In this document: one piece after another, positions 1-8,167 of the stretch
Numbering within the stretch: the first letter of the stretch is position 1
Layout: every line of letters starts with the position of its first letter
Notes under the pieces: generated by a model
Told to the model about the DNA's origin: nothing
Database searches by the model: none
The model's input: only the letters and a program-made list of their open reading frames with translations
Position numbers and translations under genes: made by a program
Assembly: GCF_036016755.1 (NCBI RefSeq)
Contig: NZ_JAYXIH010000006.1
Coordinates: forward strand, 87,668 to 151,667
Length of the DNA stretch: 64,000 nt
Source: Aurantimonas coralicida_A
Lineage (GTDB): Bacteria; Pseudomonadota; Alphaproteobacteria; Rhizobiales; Rhizobiaceae
Direction of reading: 5' to 3'

Positions 1-1
1 G

Positions 2-412
2 TGGGACGGGGCGGAATTGGAGCACATTCTCCGCGCCGAATTGGAGCCCTATGACGACGGCGGACGGCTGCAACTCGAGGGGCCGCGTTTCTTCCTGCCC
101 GCCGATGCGGCCGTGCCACTCGCCATGGCGGTCCACGAATTGACTACGAACGCCGCCAAATATGGAGCCCTGTCGGTCGAAGAGGGTCGGTTGGACATCC
201 GATGGATGACCGAGGCCTCGCAGGAAGGGCGCAAGCTGAGCCTGGATTGGATCGAGAGGGACGGTCCGCCGGTCTCCCTGCCTACCCGGCGAGGATTCGG
301 GACGACTCTGCTCGAACGGCTGCTGGGGCGTCAACTCGCGGGCGGTGTCGAAATCAAATACCTGCCGCAAGGCGTTCAGGTCCGCATCAAGGCATTGATC
401 CAGAATTCCTGA
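2..412 (+). CDS. Sensor histidine kinase, HWE/HisKA_2 type, C-terminal part (5' end outside window)
   Basis: The reading frame is open from the first base and 136 codons are present. What is seen is a HATPase domain of the HWE/HisKA_2 kind: an N-box (HELTTNAAKYGALS) and a C-terminal G-box-like stretch (GFGTTLLERLLGRQL). The phosphoacceptor His and any sensor domain lie upstream of the window. Kinases of this family autophosphorylate and pass phosphate to a response regulator; in Alphaproteobacteria many feed the general stress regulator PhyR. The partner cannot be told here. The next gene (ubiK) is 165 bp away in the same direction, and I see no recognisable element in the gap. Sure about the family, not about the role. 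Confidence 0.85.
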   Translation, partial: WDGAELEHILRAELEPYDDGGRLQLEGPRFFLPADAAVPLAMAVHELTTNAAKYGALSVEEGRLDIRWMTEASQEGRKLSLDWIERDGPPVSLPTRRGFGTTLLERLLGRQLAGGVEIKYLPQGVQVRIKALIQNS

Positions 413-577
413 AACCGGCCGGCTTCCGGCAACGTTGCGGGGGTCGGCTCACGCCCATCTGCGGCGGCGGCGGAACCGATCGAACCGCGTTCCGGTAGGC
501 CAGACCATTGCCATGGGGCCAAGCGCTCTCTACCTCCCAACAGAAGCAACGCCACAACACCATAGCGGAGACGATCC

Positions 578-865
578 ATGTCCACTTCAGGTCCCGGCCG
601 GCAGGGCCCCAACCGAATGCTCGACGAGTTCGCGCGGATGATGACCGACGCCGCCGGTGCCGCCCAAGGGGTGCGCCGTGAGGTGGAGACGGTGTTCAGG
701 GCACAGGGCGAGCGCTTCCTCAACCAGATGGATCTCGTCCAGCGCGAGGAATTTGAAGCTGTTCGCGACATGGCCGCGAAGGCGCGTATGGAGAACGAAG
801 TTCTGAAGAAGCGGCTTGATGACCTCGAGGCACGCGTGCCCAGTGCCAAGCCGAAGGCCGGCTGA
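578..865 (+). CDS. ubiK: UbiK/YqiC (BMFP) family accessory protein
   Basis: A 95-residue charged protein without signal peptide or membrane segment. The first half (about residues 10-45) is an amphipathic helix and the second half (about 55-85) a heptad-like coiled coil ending in an ELxxLxxRV-type pattern, the arrangement of the BMFP/YqiC family. E. coli UbiK is an accessory factor of aerobic ubiquinone biosynthesis that oligomerises through the coiled coil; some family members bind membranes. A GGAG lies 7 bases before the ATG and supports this start. It stands alone, 277 bp before the YbjN-like gene, and that gap shows only a weak GAGTC/GACTC hairpin at 933-948. Confidence 0.8.
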   Translation: MSTSGPGRQGPNRMLDEFARMMTDAAGAAQGVRREVETVFRAQGERFLNQMDLVQREEFEAVRDMAAKARMENEVLKKRLDDLEARVPSAKPKAG

Positions 866-1142
866 CAGGTTCTCCACAGGCAATCAACAACTTTCGAACA
901 ACCTATGGTCGAACCGGATTATCCTTTGCCGAGAGTCGCTTAAGACTCCCGGCGAGGCCCTTCTCCGGGGTGCCAAAATCGATTGACGGTGAATATTTGG
1001 TTAACGCCCCTTAGCGCGAGGACTCGCGGTCTATATGCTGATTCATAAGGGTGATTCGACGCTGTGCGGTGGCGGTGTCACCCCTGCGGGGCGCCTTGGC
1101 GGCAATCGGCATCCCCGCCGAATTGGATACGGGGACGTGGAC

Positions 1143-1643
1143 ATGAGTCTGATTGAATTTGCCTCTTTGAGGCAGTCTCATCCGGTCGATATGATCGAAT
1201 GGGTCGCTGCGGCTCGGGAATGGGCGTTCGAGCGCTCGGGCGACGACGAGATCGCGGTGGCGGTGGCCGGAGTCTGGACCGATTACTCGGTTTCGTTCTC
1301 CTGGCTGGAGAATATCGAGGCGCTGCATTTGGGTTGCGCCTTCGACCTCAAGATCCCCGCGCATCGTCGCTCCGAAGTGCTCCGGCTACTGGCGCTGATC
1401 AACGAGAAGCTGCTCGTCGGACATTTCGACCTCTGGCAGCAGGAAGGGGCGGTGATGTTCCGCCACGCGCTGCTGCTGTCCGGTGGCGCCGAGCCGACCA
1501 GCCAACAGGCCGAACGGATGCTGGCGACGGCGCTGGAAAGCTGCGAGCGCTTCTATCAGGCATTTCAGTTCGTCGTGTGGGCCGACAAGATGGCCGACGA
1601 TGCGCTGGCTTGCGCGATTTTCGAGACCGAAGGCGAAGCGTGA
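1143..1643 (+). CDS. YbjN domain-containing protein
   Basis: A soluble alpha/beta protein of 166 residues with the YbjN pattern: an aromatic-rich early strand segment (YSVSFSWLENIEALHLGCAF), a middle segment on small-scale binding (INEKLLVGHFDLWQQEGAVMFRHALLL) and a C-terminal helix pair that includes CERFYQAFQFVVWADK. YbjN proteins resemble type III secretion chaperones in fold; in E. coli YbjN is linked to motility and stress, but no biochemical activity is established. The ATG at 1143 is chosen because the upstream extension (from 1035) has no family-like sequence. The stop overlaps the region just before proC (ATG 3 bases later), so the two genes are probably cotranscribed, a pairing seen in related genomes. 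Confidence 0.85.
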   Translation: MSLIEFASLRQSHPVDMIEWVAAAREWAFERSGDDEIAVAVAGVWTDYSVSFSWLENIEALHLGCAFDLKIPAHRRSEVLRLLALINEKLLVGHFDLWQQEGAVMFRHALLLSGGAEPTSQQAERMLATALESCERFYQAFQFVVWADKMADDALACAIFETEGEA

Positions 1644-1645
1644 GC

Positions 1646-2461
1646 ATGGCCGGCGCGCAACAGCGCATCCTGCTTCTGGGCGGCGGCAATATGGGCGCGG
1701 CGCTGCTGGGCGGCTGGCTGGAAAGTGGGCTGGAACCATCGCGCGTGCTCGTCGTCGATCCAAGGATCGGCGATGCCCTGCGTCCGCTGATCGACCGCTA
1801 CGGCGTGCGCCATGCGATAAGCGTCCCGGATGAGGCGTTCGACGTCGCGCTTTTGGCGGTGAAGCCGCAGATGATGGGCGAAGCGCTTCCGGCGTTGCGC
1901 GCCGCGCTCGAACCGGCAAGCCTCGTGGTGTCGATCGCCGCCGGCACGAGCGTCGCGGCTATCGAAGTGCAACTCGGCGAAAGGCCGGTGGTGCGGGCCA
2001 TGCCGAACACGCCGGCGCTGATCGGCCGGGGCATCACCGGCGCCTACGCCAATGCGCGGGTCGAAGCCGCGGGGCGCGCCGTCGCGGACGGTCTCCTGTC
2101 GGCGAGCGGCCCGGTTGAGTGGGTCGAGAGCGAGGCCCTGATCGATGCCGTAACCGGCGTCTCGGGCAGTGGCCCAGCCTATGTGTTCTATCTCGCCGAA
2201 TGCCTGGCGAAAGCCGGCGAAACGGCGGGACTGCCGGCCGATCTCGCGATGCGGCTGGCGCGGCACACGGTCGCCGGCGCGGGCGAGTTGATGATCCGGT
2301 CCGAGGACACGCCGGAAAAATTGCGCCGGAACGTCACCTCGCCGAACGGTACCACCCAGGCCGCGCTCGATGTCTTGATGGCGGACGACGGTTTGGCGCC
2401 GCTGATGCGGCGGGCCGTACAGGCAGCGCGCGACCGTGCCGAGGCATTGTCGAGGGAGTAG
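1646..2461 (+). CDS. proC: Pyrroline-5-carboxylate reductase
   Basis: Catalyses the last step of proline synthesis, NAD(P)H-dependent reduction of 1-pyrroline-5-carboxylate to L-proline, in the cytoplasm. The protein has 271 residues, normal for ProC. The N-terminal Rossmann loop GGGNMG is at residues 12-17. The NADP-contacting AVKPQ and the AMPNTPA motif follow, and the C-terminal dimerisation domain has the ProC signature around GVSGSGPAYVF through RRNVTSPNGTTQAAL. The start is ATG 1646; a GTG two codons upstream (1640) is an alternative. It begins 3 bases after the YbjN-like stop and is followed by the CsaA-like gene, suggesting a three-gene operon. Confidence 0.95.
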   Translation: MAGAQQRILLLGGGNMGAALLGGWLESGLEPSRVLVVDPRIGDALRPLIDRYGVRHAISVPDEAFDVALLAVKPQMMGEALPALRAALEPASLVVSIAAGTSVAAIEVQLGERPVVRAMPNTPALIGRGITGAYANARVEAAGRAVADGLLSASGPVEWVESEALIDAVTGVSGSGPAYVFYLAECLAKAGETAGLPADLAMRLARHTVAGAGELMIRSEDTPEKLRRNVTSPNGTTQAALDVLMADDGLAPLMRRAVQAARDRAEALSRE

Positions 2462-2465
2462 GCGA

Positions 2466-2825
2466 ATGTCGGCAGGCAAGGGTCCGGCGCCGGAAATCGG
2501 CTTCGACGATTTCATGAAGGTCGATATCCGCGTCGGCACCATCGTCGAGGCGGCGCCGTTTCCCGAAGCGCGCAAGCCGGCGTTTCGCCTGACCATCGAC
2601 TTTGGCGCGCCGATCGGCCGTAAGAAATCCTCCGCCCAGATCACCGCACATTACGATGCCGAGGCGCTGGTCGGCCGGCAGGTGCTCGCCGTCGTCAATT
2701 TCCCGCCCCGGCAGATCGGCCCGATGATGTCGGAGGTGCTGACCCTCGGCGTCCCGGACGCGGCCGGCGAGGTCGTGCTGTTAGCGCCGGGCCACACCGT
2801 GCCCGACGGCGGCCGGATGTTCTGA
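2466..2825 (+). CDS. csaA: CsaA-like tRNA-binding domain protein
   Basis: A 119-residue OB-fold protein of the EMAP-II/Trbp111 family, with the starting strand FMKVDIRVGTIVEA and the closing segment EVLTLGVPDAAGEVVLLAPG that define the tRNA-binding domain. B. subtilis CsaA was described as a secretion chaperone; the fold binds tRNA elbows as a dimer. The start is ATG 2466, four bases after the proC stop, so translation is probably coupled. It is convergent with the histidine kinase gene that ends at 2832, leaving 6 bp between the stops. The family is certain; the cellular role is not. Confidence 0.88.
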   Translation: MSAGKGPAPEIGFDDFMKVDIRVGTIVEAAPFPEARKPAFRLTIDFGAPIGRKKSSAQITAHYDAEALVGRQVLAVVNFPPRQIGPMMSEVLTLGVPDAAGEVVLLAPGHTVPDGGRMF

Positions 2826-2831
2826 GCCGGC

Positions 2832-4286
2832 TTAAGCCGGCACGCGAATGAGCGCGCGCAAACCGCCGAGATCGCTGTCCGACAGGAGAATGTCGCCGCC
2901 GTGGCTGCGGGCGATATCGCGGGCGATCGCAAGGCCGAGACCGGTGCCGCCGCTGTCGATGTTGCGGGCGGTGTCGAGCCGCACAAACGGCTTGAAGACT
3001 TCCTCGCGCTGTTCGGCGGCGATCCCGGTGCCGTTGTCCTCGACGGTGATGGTCAGCCACCGCCCCTGGTGGTTGGCGCGGACGCGGATGCGGTCGCCGT
3101 GGCGCAAGGCGTTGGTGACGACGTTGGTCACCATGCGGGTGAAGGAATCCGGCCGCACCGCGAGGCGCGGATCGCCGACGATTTCGACCGAGATCTGCTT
3201 ACCCTTCAATTTGGCTTCGGTCCGGAATTTGCCGAGCACCGGGACAAGGTCGAGTTCACCGACCTCCTCGGCCGCCTCGTCCTTGGCAAAGGCGAGATAA
3301 CCCTCGAGCATGCGCTGCATTTCGTCGACGTCGGCGTTCAACTCGTCTTGGTCTTCGCCTTCGCCGAGCAGGGCAAGCTGCAGTCGGAAACGCGTCAGGA
3401 TGGTCCGCAGATCGTGGCTGACGCCGGTCAGCATGGCCGTGCGCTGTTCCATCTGTCGCTCGATTCGGTCGCGCATCTGGATGAAGGCAAGCGAGGCGCG
3501 CCGGACCTCCGAAGCGCCGCGCGGGCGAAAGTCCGGCGGCATTGGCTGGCCGCGCCCGAAGCCCTCGGCCGCCGCGGCCAGAGCCTGGATCGGACGAATC
3601 TGGTTGCGTAGAAACAGGATGGCGATGATCATCAGCACCAGCGACGTTCCGACCATCCACACCAGGAAAATATGGGTGTTCGAAGCATAGGCGGAGTTGC
3701 GGGGCGCGAACACGCGCAAAACCTTCTCGTCCAGCTGGATGCGGACTTCGACTATCTTGGATTGGCCGACCGTATCGATCCAGAACGGTCGCCCGATCCG
3801 GGCGGTGATCTCCTCGCTGAGGATGCCATCGAGGATGTTGAAGAACGGCTTCGGACCCAGAGGGGGCAGGGGACCCGGCGGCAGTACCGAGACATTGAGA
3901 CCAAGCCGGTTGCGAGCAATGCCGATGACCTGGGAATAGTCGCTGCCCGGCGACTGTGCTTCGACGAGGTCGGTAATAGCCGCGATGTCGCGCACCACGG
4001 CGGTCGACAGCCTATGGGTCACGAGTTGCCAGTGCCGCTCCATGAACACCACCGTCACCACGCCCTGTAGCAGGACCACCGGTGCGATGATGATGATCAG
4101 GGAGCGCGCATAGAGCCCCTTCGGCATGAAACGCTGGATGATGCGTGGAATGGGTCGCAAGGGCCCGCGCCAGATGTCGATCGTCGGCAGCTTGCCCCAC
4201 CGCCAGCGCGGCCGCCACGCGCGGCGCCGGGTAGACGCTGCGAACCGCCACGGCCGCTTTTGGATGAGGCGTTCGATCAGGGTCAC
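2832..4286 (-). CDS. EnvZ-like membrane sensor histidine kinase
   Basis: A 484-residue HK with classical order: a basic N-terminal tail, a membrane segment about residues 60-85 (RSLIIIIAPVVLLQGVVTVV), a periplasmic domain, a second membrane segment about 205-228, HAMP, a HisKA box with the phosphoacceptor in VSHDLRTILTRFRLQ, and a HATPase with N-box NVVTNALRHG, VEDNGTGI and GGTGLGLAIA. Such kinases phosphorylate the OmpR-type regulator encoded just upstream; the gap between the two is only 13 bp. The stimulus is not visible. The marR-regulator-kinase order beside ilvE is, from memory, recurrent in Hyphomicrobiales. The regulator is often named PetR there, but the symbol is not assigned because the target is unknown. 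Confidence 0.9.
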   Translation of the reverse strand: MTLIERLIQKRPWRFAASTRRRAWRPRWRWGKLPTIDIWRGPLRPIPRIIQRFMPKGLYARSLIIIIAPVVLLQGVVTVVFMERHWQLVTHRLSTAVVRDIAAITDLVEAQSPGSDYSQVIGIARNRLGLNVSVLPPGPLPPLGPKPFFNILDGILSEEITARIGRPFWIDTVGQSKIVEVRIQLDEKVLRVFAPRNSAYASNTHIFLVWMVGTSLVLMIIAILFLRNQIRPIQALAAAAEGFGRGQPMPPDFRPRGASEVRRASLAFIQMRDRIERQMEQRTAMLTGVSHDLRTILTRFRLQLALLGEGEDQDELNADVDEMQRMLEGYLAFAKDEAAEEVGELDLVPVLGKFRTEAKLKGKQISVEIVGDPRLAVRPDSFTRMVTNVVTNALRHGDRIRVRANHQGRWLTITVEDNGTGIAAEQREEVFKPFVRLDTARNIDSGGTGLGLAIARDIARSHGGDILLSDSDLGGLRALIRVPA

Positions 4287-4299
4287 GGCCGCTCCGGCC

Positions 4300-5025
4300 T
4301 CAATCCGTGTTCAGGCGATAGCCGATGCCGCGCACCGTCTGTAGCCACAGGGGATTCGCCGGATCGCTCTCGATCTTGCGACGCAGGCGGTTGATCTGAA
4401 CGTCGACGGTGCGCTCGCCAACCTCCGTCTCGTCGGCAAGAAGATCCTGACGCGGGATCGTCTCGCCCGGATTGCCGGCGAACTGGGACATCATCTCCTG
4501 CTCGCGTTCGGTCAAACGAATGATCTCCGGCCCGCGTTTGAGTTCGCGGCGCGACAGCGTGAAGGTGAACGGACCGAAGCGCACATGTTCCAGTTTCTGG
4601 ATCGGGGCCTGGCTCCCGCGCCGCAGGATGTTGTTAATACGCAGCAGCAGTTCGCGTGGATCGAACGGCTTCGGCAGATAATCGTCGGCACCGGCTTCCA
4701 GCCCTTCAATCCGCTGCTCGGTCTCCGAACGCGCCGTCAGCATCAGCACCGGCGATTGTCGGTCGGCGCGGAACGAGCGCACCAACTCGATGCCGTTCTC
4801 CCCGGGCATCATCACATCGACGATCAGGAGATCGAAGTCGAGCCCCTCCAGGATTCGCCGGGCCTCCCTGGCGTTAGCGGCCATCGAGACGCGAAAATTC
4901 TGCTCCGACAAGAACCGCGACAGCAGCGAGCGGATGCGGCGGTCGTCGTCGACGACGAGAATGTGGGGGGCATCGTCTCCCAGCGATGTCACCTCGCCCG
5001 AGGTCTCACCGGCAAACTCGTTCAT
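4300..5025 (-). CDS. OmpR/PhoB-family response regulator
   Basis: 241 residues: a receiver domain (about 20-135) with the acidic pair VVDDDRRI, the phosphoacceptor region LLIVDVMMPGENG, the switch Thr in LMLTARS and the conserved Lys in DDYLPKPFDPRELL. A winged-helix DNA-binding domain follows, with LTEREQEMMSQFAGNPGE and RTVDVQINRLRRKIE. The start is ATG 5025, which overlaps the upstream MarR stop by ATGA, so the two are translationally coupled; a longer frame to 5064 would run deep into marR. It works with the EnvZ-like kinase 13 bp downstream. Confidence 0.92.
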   Translation of the reverse strand: MNEFAGETSGEVTSLGDDAPHILVVDDDRRIRSLLSRFLSEQNFRVSMAANAREARRILEGLDFDLLIVDVMMPGENGIELVRSFRADRQSPVLMLTARSETEQRIEGLEAGADDYLPKPFDPRELLLRINNILRRGSQAPIQKLEHVRFGPFTFTLSRRELKRGPEIIRLTEREQEMMSQFAGNPGETIPRQDLLADETEVGERTVDVQINRLRRKIESDPANPLWLQTVRGIGYRLNTD

Positions 5026-5570
5026 AGCGGTTCTTTCCAATTGATGCCTTGCTTCTTGAACCACTCCCGCGTCGCCGGCCGATCTGCCGCCATCTGCCTG
5101 AGAAAGGCGCCGATCGGCGCGGCGTCGGTGGGCGCGGCGTCGCTCAAGGCCGCGTCGATCCGGCGCGCCTGCTCCCGCGAAAGCTCCAGCGTCAGTTCGC
5201 GCCCCTTCACGGTCGGATAGAGGCAGCGCTGCCGGCGATCCTCCACCCCCGGCATCTGACGGATGAAGCCATCATCAATGAGTTGGCGCAACACCCGCGA
5301 CAGCGATTGCTTGGTGATCTGCAAGAGGTCGAGGAGATCGGTGATGGTCATGCCGGGCGCGCGGTTGACGAAATGCAGGATACGGTGATGGGCGCGCCCG
5401 AACCCGTAGCGGGCAAGGATCGAATCGGCATCGGCGGTGAATTCGCGATAGGCGAAGAACAGCAACTCGATCATCCGGAAGTCCGGATTTCCGAAGGTCG
5501 GCAGGGGCTCCCGCACAATGGCTTCGGCGGCATTGTCCGTGCGCACGTCGGAGGTCAGGGCAGCATCCAT
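5022..5570 (-). CDS. MarR-family transcriptional regulator
   Basis: 182 residues with the MarR winged helix: the recognition region TITDLLDLLQITKQSLSRVLRQL, then the wing GFIRQMPGVEDRRQRCLYPT, flanked by dimerisation helices. MarR proteins bind palindromes as dimers and are usually released by small phenolic or oxidised ligands. The ligand is unknown here. It is the first gene of marR-regulator-kinase and is divergent from ilvE. Directly upstream of its start lies an 11-7-11 imperfect palindrome (5571-5599), which suggests autoregulation. No clear ribosome-binding site precedes the ATG, so a leaderless or slightly later start is possible. Confidence 0.88.
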   Translation of the reverse strand: MDAALTSDVRTDNAAEAIVREPLPTFGNPDFRMIELLFFAYREFTADADSILARYGFGRAHHRILHFVNRAPGMTITDLLDLLQITKQSLSRVLRQLIDDGFIRQMPGVEDRRQRCLYPTVKGRELTLELSREQARRIDAALSDAAPTDAAPIGAFLRQMAADRPATREWFKKQGINWKEPL

Positions 5571-5599
5571 AATTTAGGTCAGCACTATTGACGTAATTT
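5571..5599. promoter_or_regulatory. Imperfect palindrome, candidate MarR operator
   Basis: AATTTAGGTCA, 7 bases, TGACGTAATTT: the arms match at 9 of 11 positions. It lies immediately next to the marR start codon and covers the -35-like TTGACG (5588-5593) of the candidate ilvE promoter. MarR repressors typically bind sites of this size. The assignment is inference from position and symmetry. Confidence 0.5.
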
Positions 5600-5616
5600 C
5601 CTACCATTGTTACACC
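5588..5616 (+). promoter_or_regulatory. Candidate sigma70-type promoter for ilvE
   Basis: TTGACG at 5588-5593 and TTACAC/TACACC at 5610-5616 with a 16-17 base spacer. It sits about 140 bp before the ilvE ATG and overlaps the candidate MarR operator, so MarR could also control ilvE. Confidence 0.35.
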
Positions 5617-5753
5617 GGACGGCGAAGAGTGGAAACCGTCGCTGGTCCGCCATGAATGGGCCAGGGACATTGACGCGGATCCACCCCTCGGCCGACAGTC
5701 GACCGCCGCCAGATGATGATAGGGAGGACGCCGGAACAGGCGTCGCGAGCACC

Positions 5754-6644
5754 ATGAGCAATGTTCCATTCGACCAGCTTGACGGCGAAATCTGGTTCAA
5801 CGGCCAGTTCGTGCCCTGGAAGGACGCCAAGATCCACGTGCTGACGCACGGGCTGCACTATGCCAGCGCCGTCTTCGAGGGCGAGCGGGCCTACGGCGGC
5901 ACGGTTTTCAAGCTGCGCGAGCACACCGAACGCTTGATCGCATCCGGTCGCATGCTCGGCTTCGCGCTGCCCTACAGCGCCGACGAGATCGACGCGGCGA
6001 CGAATGAACTGCTCAATCGGCAGGGTTTCGCCGACGCCTATGTCCGGCCGATCGCCTTCCGTGGCTCGGAGATGATGGGCGTTTCGGCCCAGAAGAACCG
6101 CATCAACGTGGCCATCGCCATCTGGCAATGGCCGAGCTATTTCGATCCCGAGCAGCGCATGAAGGGCATCAGGCTGGATCTGGCGGAGTATCGCCGGCCG
6201 GACCCGCGCACGGCGCCCTCCAAGGCCAAGGCCACCGGCCTCTACATGATCTGCACGATCTCCAAGCACGCGGCGGAGGCCAAGGGCTATGCCGACGCGA
6301 TGATGCTCGACTGGCGCGGCCAGGTCGCCGAGGCGACCGGCGCCAACGTCTTCTTCGTCAAGGACGGCATCCTGCACACGCCGACGCCCGACTGCTTCCT
6401 CGACGGCATTACCCGCCGCACCGTGATCGATCTCGCGCGCCGCCGCGGCATCGAGGTGAAGGAGCGGGTGATCATGCCGGAGGAACTGGCAAGCTTCGAG
6501 GAATGCTTCCTTTGTGGCACGGCGGCCGAGGTGACGCCGGTCTCCGAGATCGCCGACTGGCGGTTCACCCCCGGCGAGACGACCCGGCGGCTGGTCGACG
6601 ATTACGCCGACGCCGTACAGCCGAAGCGCGCGGCGGCGGAGTAG
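5754..6644 (+). CDS. ilvE: Branched-chain amino acid aminotransferase
   Basis: A PLP-dependent fold type IV transaminase that interconverts Leu/Ile/Val with their 2-oxo acids using 2-oxoglutarate. 296 residues, usual for IlvE. Visible signatures are the start DGEIWFNGQFVPWKDAKIHV, the HGLHYASAVFEGERAY segment, and the PLP-Lys region SKAKATGLYMICTISKHAA followed by GYADAMMLDWRGQVAEATGAN. The start is ATG 5754; the upstream in-frame extension to 5607 lacks family sequence and crosses the promoter. Its product links to the liv importer and the leucine catabolic genes elsewhere in this window, though those are separate operons. Confidence 0.93.
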   Translation: MSNVPFDQLDGEIWFNGQFVPWKDAKIHVLTHGLHYASAVFEGERAYGGTVFKLREHTERLIASGRMLGFALPYSADEIDAATNELLNRQGFADAYVRPIAFRGSEMMGVSAQKNRINVAIAIWQWPSYFDPEQRMKGIRLDLAEYRRPDPRTAPSKAKATGLYMICTISKHAAEAKGYADAMMLDWRGQVAEATGANVFFVKDGILHTPTPDCFLDGITRRTVIDLARRRGIEVKERVIMPEELASFEECFLCGTAAEVTPVSEIADWRFTPGETTRRLVDDYADAVQPKRAAAE

Positions 6645-6679
6645 GACGCCCGGCGGGCCGGCCGGACGGCGATGCGGCA

Positions 6680-7351
6680 ATGATCCCCTGGCAAAAGCTC
6701 GACAGCGCGACGATTCCCGGGACGACTGGTGAACTCCGGCTGATGCGGCGCGGCACCGAGTTCTCGATCATGCTCGGCGACAACGAGCTGATGAACAGCC
6801 GGCTCTCGGGCTCGGAGGAAGCGCTCGCGCGCCTGTCCTGCGAGAGGATCGCCGACCGGGCGAAGCCGCACGTCCTCGTCGGCGGGCTCGGCATGGGGTT
6901 TACCCTCCGCGCCGTCCTCTCCCATCTCGGCGGCGACGCGAGCGTGATTGTCGCCGAGCTTGTGCCGGCGGTGGTCGCCTGGGCGAAAGGCCCGATGGCG
7001 CATCTCGTCGACGGGAGCCTCGACGACCCCCGCGTGAGCATAACGGTGACGGACGTCGCCGAGCTCATTCGCGGCGGCAAGGCAGCTTATGACGCGATCC
7101 TTCTGGACGTCGACAACGGCCCCGAGGGTCTGACGAGCCGCGCCAATGACGGTCTTTACGATCTCGGAGGACTGGAAGATGCGCGACGCGCGCTGCGTCC
7201 AGGCGGGGTGCTGGCGGTCTGGTCGCAAGGGCCGGACAGCGGCTTTACCGGACGGCTTCGCCGGGCCGGCTTCAGCGTCGACGAGGCGCGTGTGCGCGCC
7301 AGCCGCACGGGCCGTGGCGCCCGGCACGTCATCTGGATCGCGACGACATAG
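6680..7351 (+). CDS. Spermidine synthase-like SAM-dependent methyltransferase-fold protein
   Basis: 223 residues with a class I SAM Rossmann fold: motif I region HVLVGGLGMGFTLRAVL, an acidic strand end IVAELVPAVVAWAKG, and the later DAILLDVDNGPEGL and LRPGGVLAVWSQGP segments. This is the arrangement of the spermidine-synthase-like superfamily, but the short length and missing N-terminal beta domain argue against a true polyamine synthase. The substrate is unknown. It lies 35 bp after ilvE on the same strand, with start ATG 6680 and a weak upstream purine stretch. Confidence 0.75.
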   Translation: MIPWQKLDSATIPGTTGELRLMRRGTEFSIMLGDNELMNSRLSGSEEALARLSCERIADRAKPHVLVGGLGMGFTLRAVLSHLGGDASVIVAELVPAVVAWAKGPMAHLVDGSLDDPRVSITVTDVAELIRGGKAAYDAILLDVDNGPEGLTSRANDGLYDLGGLEDARRALRPGGVLAVWSQGPDSGFTGRLRRAGFSVDEARVRASRTGRGARHVIWIATT

Positions 7352-7525
7352 GTCCGCGCGTCGCGGAAACCACGTCCAAGCGTTTCGCGAAAGCTTTCCC
7401 AGAGCCAAGCAGCATTTGCGCCAAGGGGCAGCGGCGGTTATCCCGTGCTCAACATGGCGGCCGCGCGATCCTGGCTAAGGCTGGACATCAACGCCGACGC
7501 ACAACTGGTTGAGGAGACTCCCGTT

Positions 7526-8167
7526 TTGACACAACTCAGCGCCGAGATCGTGCCGGTCACGCCGTTCCAGCAGAACTGCTGCATCCTCTATGACACCGAG
7601 GCCAAGACCGGCGTCGTGGTCGACCCCGGCGGCGATGTCGAGCGGATCGTCGCGGCGATCGAGGCCGCCGGCATTGCCATCGAGGCGATCTGGCTGACCC
7701 ACGGCCATATCGACCACGCGGGCGGTGCCATGGAGCTGAAGGAGCGGCTCGGCGTCGACATCGTCGGACCCCATCGGGACGACGCGTTTTTGCTGTCAGG
7801 TCTCGAGAACCAGGCGCTGATGTTCGGCGTCGGCGGCGCGGTGCGCAATTGCACGCCGGACCGCTGGCTGGAAGAGGGCGAGACGGTCGGCTTCGCCGGG
7901 CATGTCTTCGAGGTGCTGCACACGCCGGGCCACGCGCCCGGCCATGTCGTATTCTACCATCGCCAAGCGAAGTTCCTGCATGCCGGCGACGTCCTATTCG
8001 CCGGTTCGATCGGACGTACCGACCTGCCGGGCGGCGACCATGCTGCCCTGATCCACTCGATCAAGCAGAAGGTACTGCCGCTCGGTGACGATGTCGGCTT
8101 CATCTGCGGTCATGGGCCGGGCGGACGCCTTGGTGACGAGCGCCGTACCAACCCCTTTCTGACCTGA
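7526..8167 (+). CDS. MBL-fold metallo-hydrolase (glyoxalase II-like, YcbL type)
   Basis: 213 residues from a TTG start. The metal ligands are plain: THGHIDHAGG (HxHxDH), HTPGHAPGH, HAGDVLFAGSIGRTDLPGG and the final GHGPGGRLGDERRTNPFL, the typical ending of short glyoxalase II-like hydrolases. They bind two metals and hydrolyse thioesters; substrate of this one is unknown. The TTG at 7526 is chosen because GAGGAG lies at 7511-7516, 9 bases upstream, and the protein then begins at the usual family point (AEIVPVTPFQQNC). An ATG at 7445 or 7454 would add a non-conserved tail. Confidence 0.85.
   Translation: MTQLSAEIVPVTPFQQNCCILYDTEAKTGVVVDPGGDVERIVAAIEAAGIAIEAIWLTHGHIDHAGGAMELKERLGVDIVGPHRDDAFLLSGLENQALMFGVGGAVRNCTPDRWLEEGETVGFAGHVFEVLHTPGHAPGHVVFYHRQAKFLHAGDVLFAGSIGRTDLPGGDHAALIHSIKQKVLPLGDDVGFICGHGPGGRLGDERRTNPFLT

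Noticed and set aside
1001..1014. CtrA-like TTAA-N6-TTAG before the YbjN gene
   Set aside because: Spacing is 6 rather than 7 and the second half is imperfect; too weak to report as a site.
5607..5753. N-terminal extension of ilvE
   Set aside because: Crosses the promoter and MarR-site region and has no similarity to aminotransferases.
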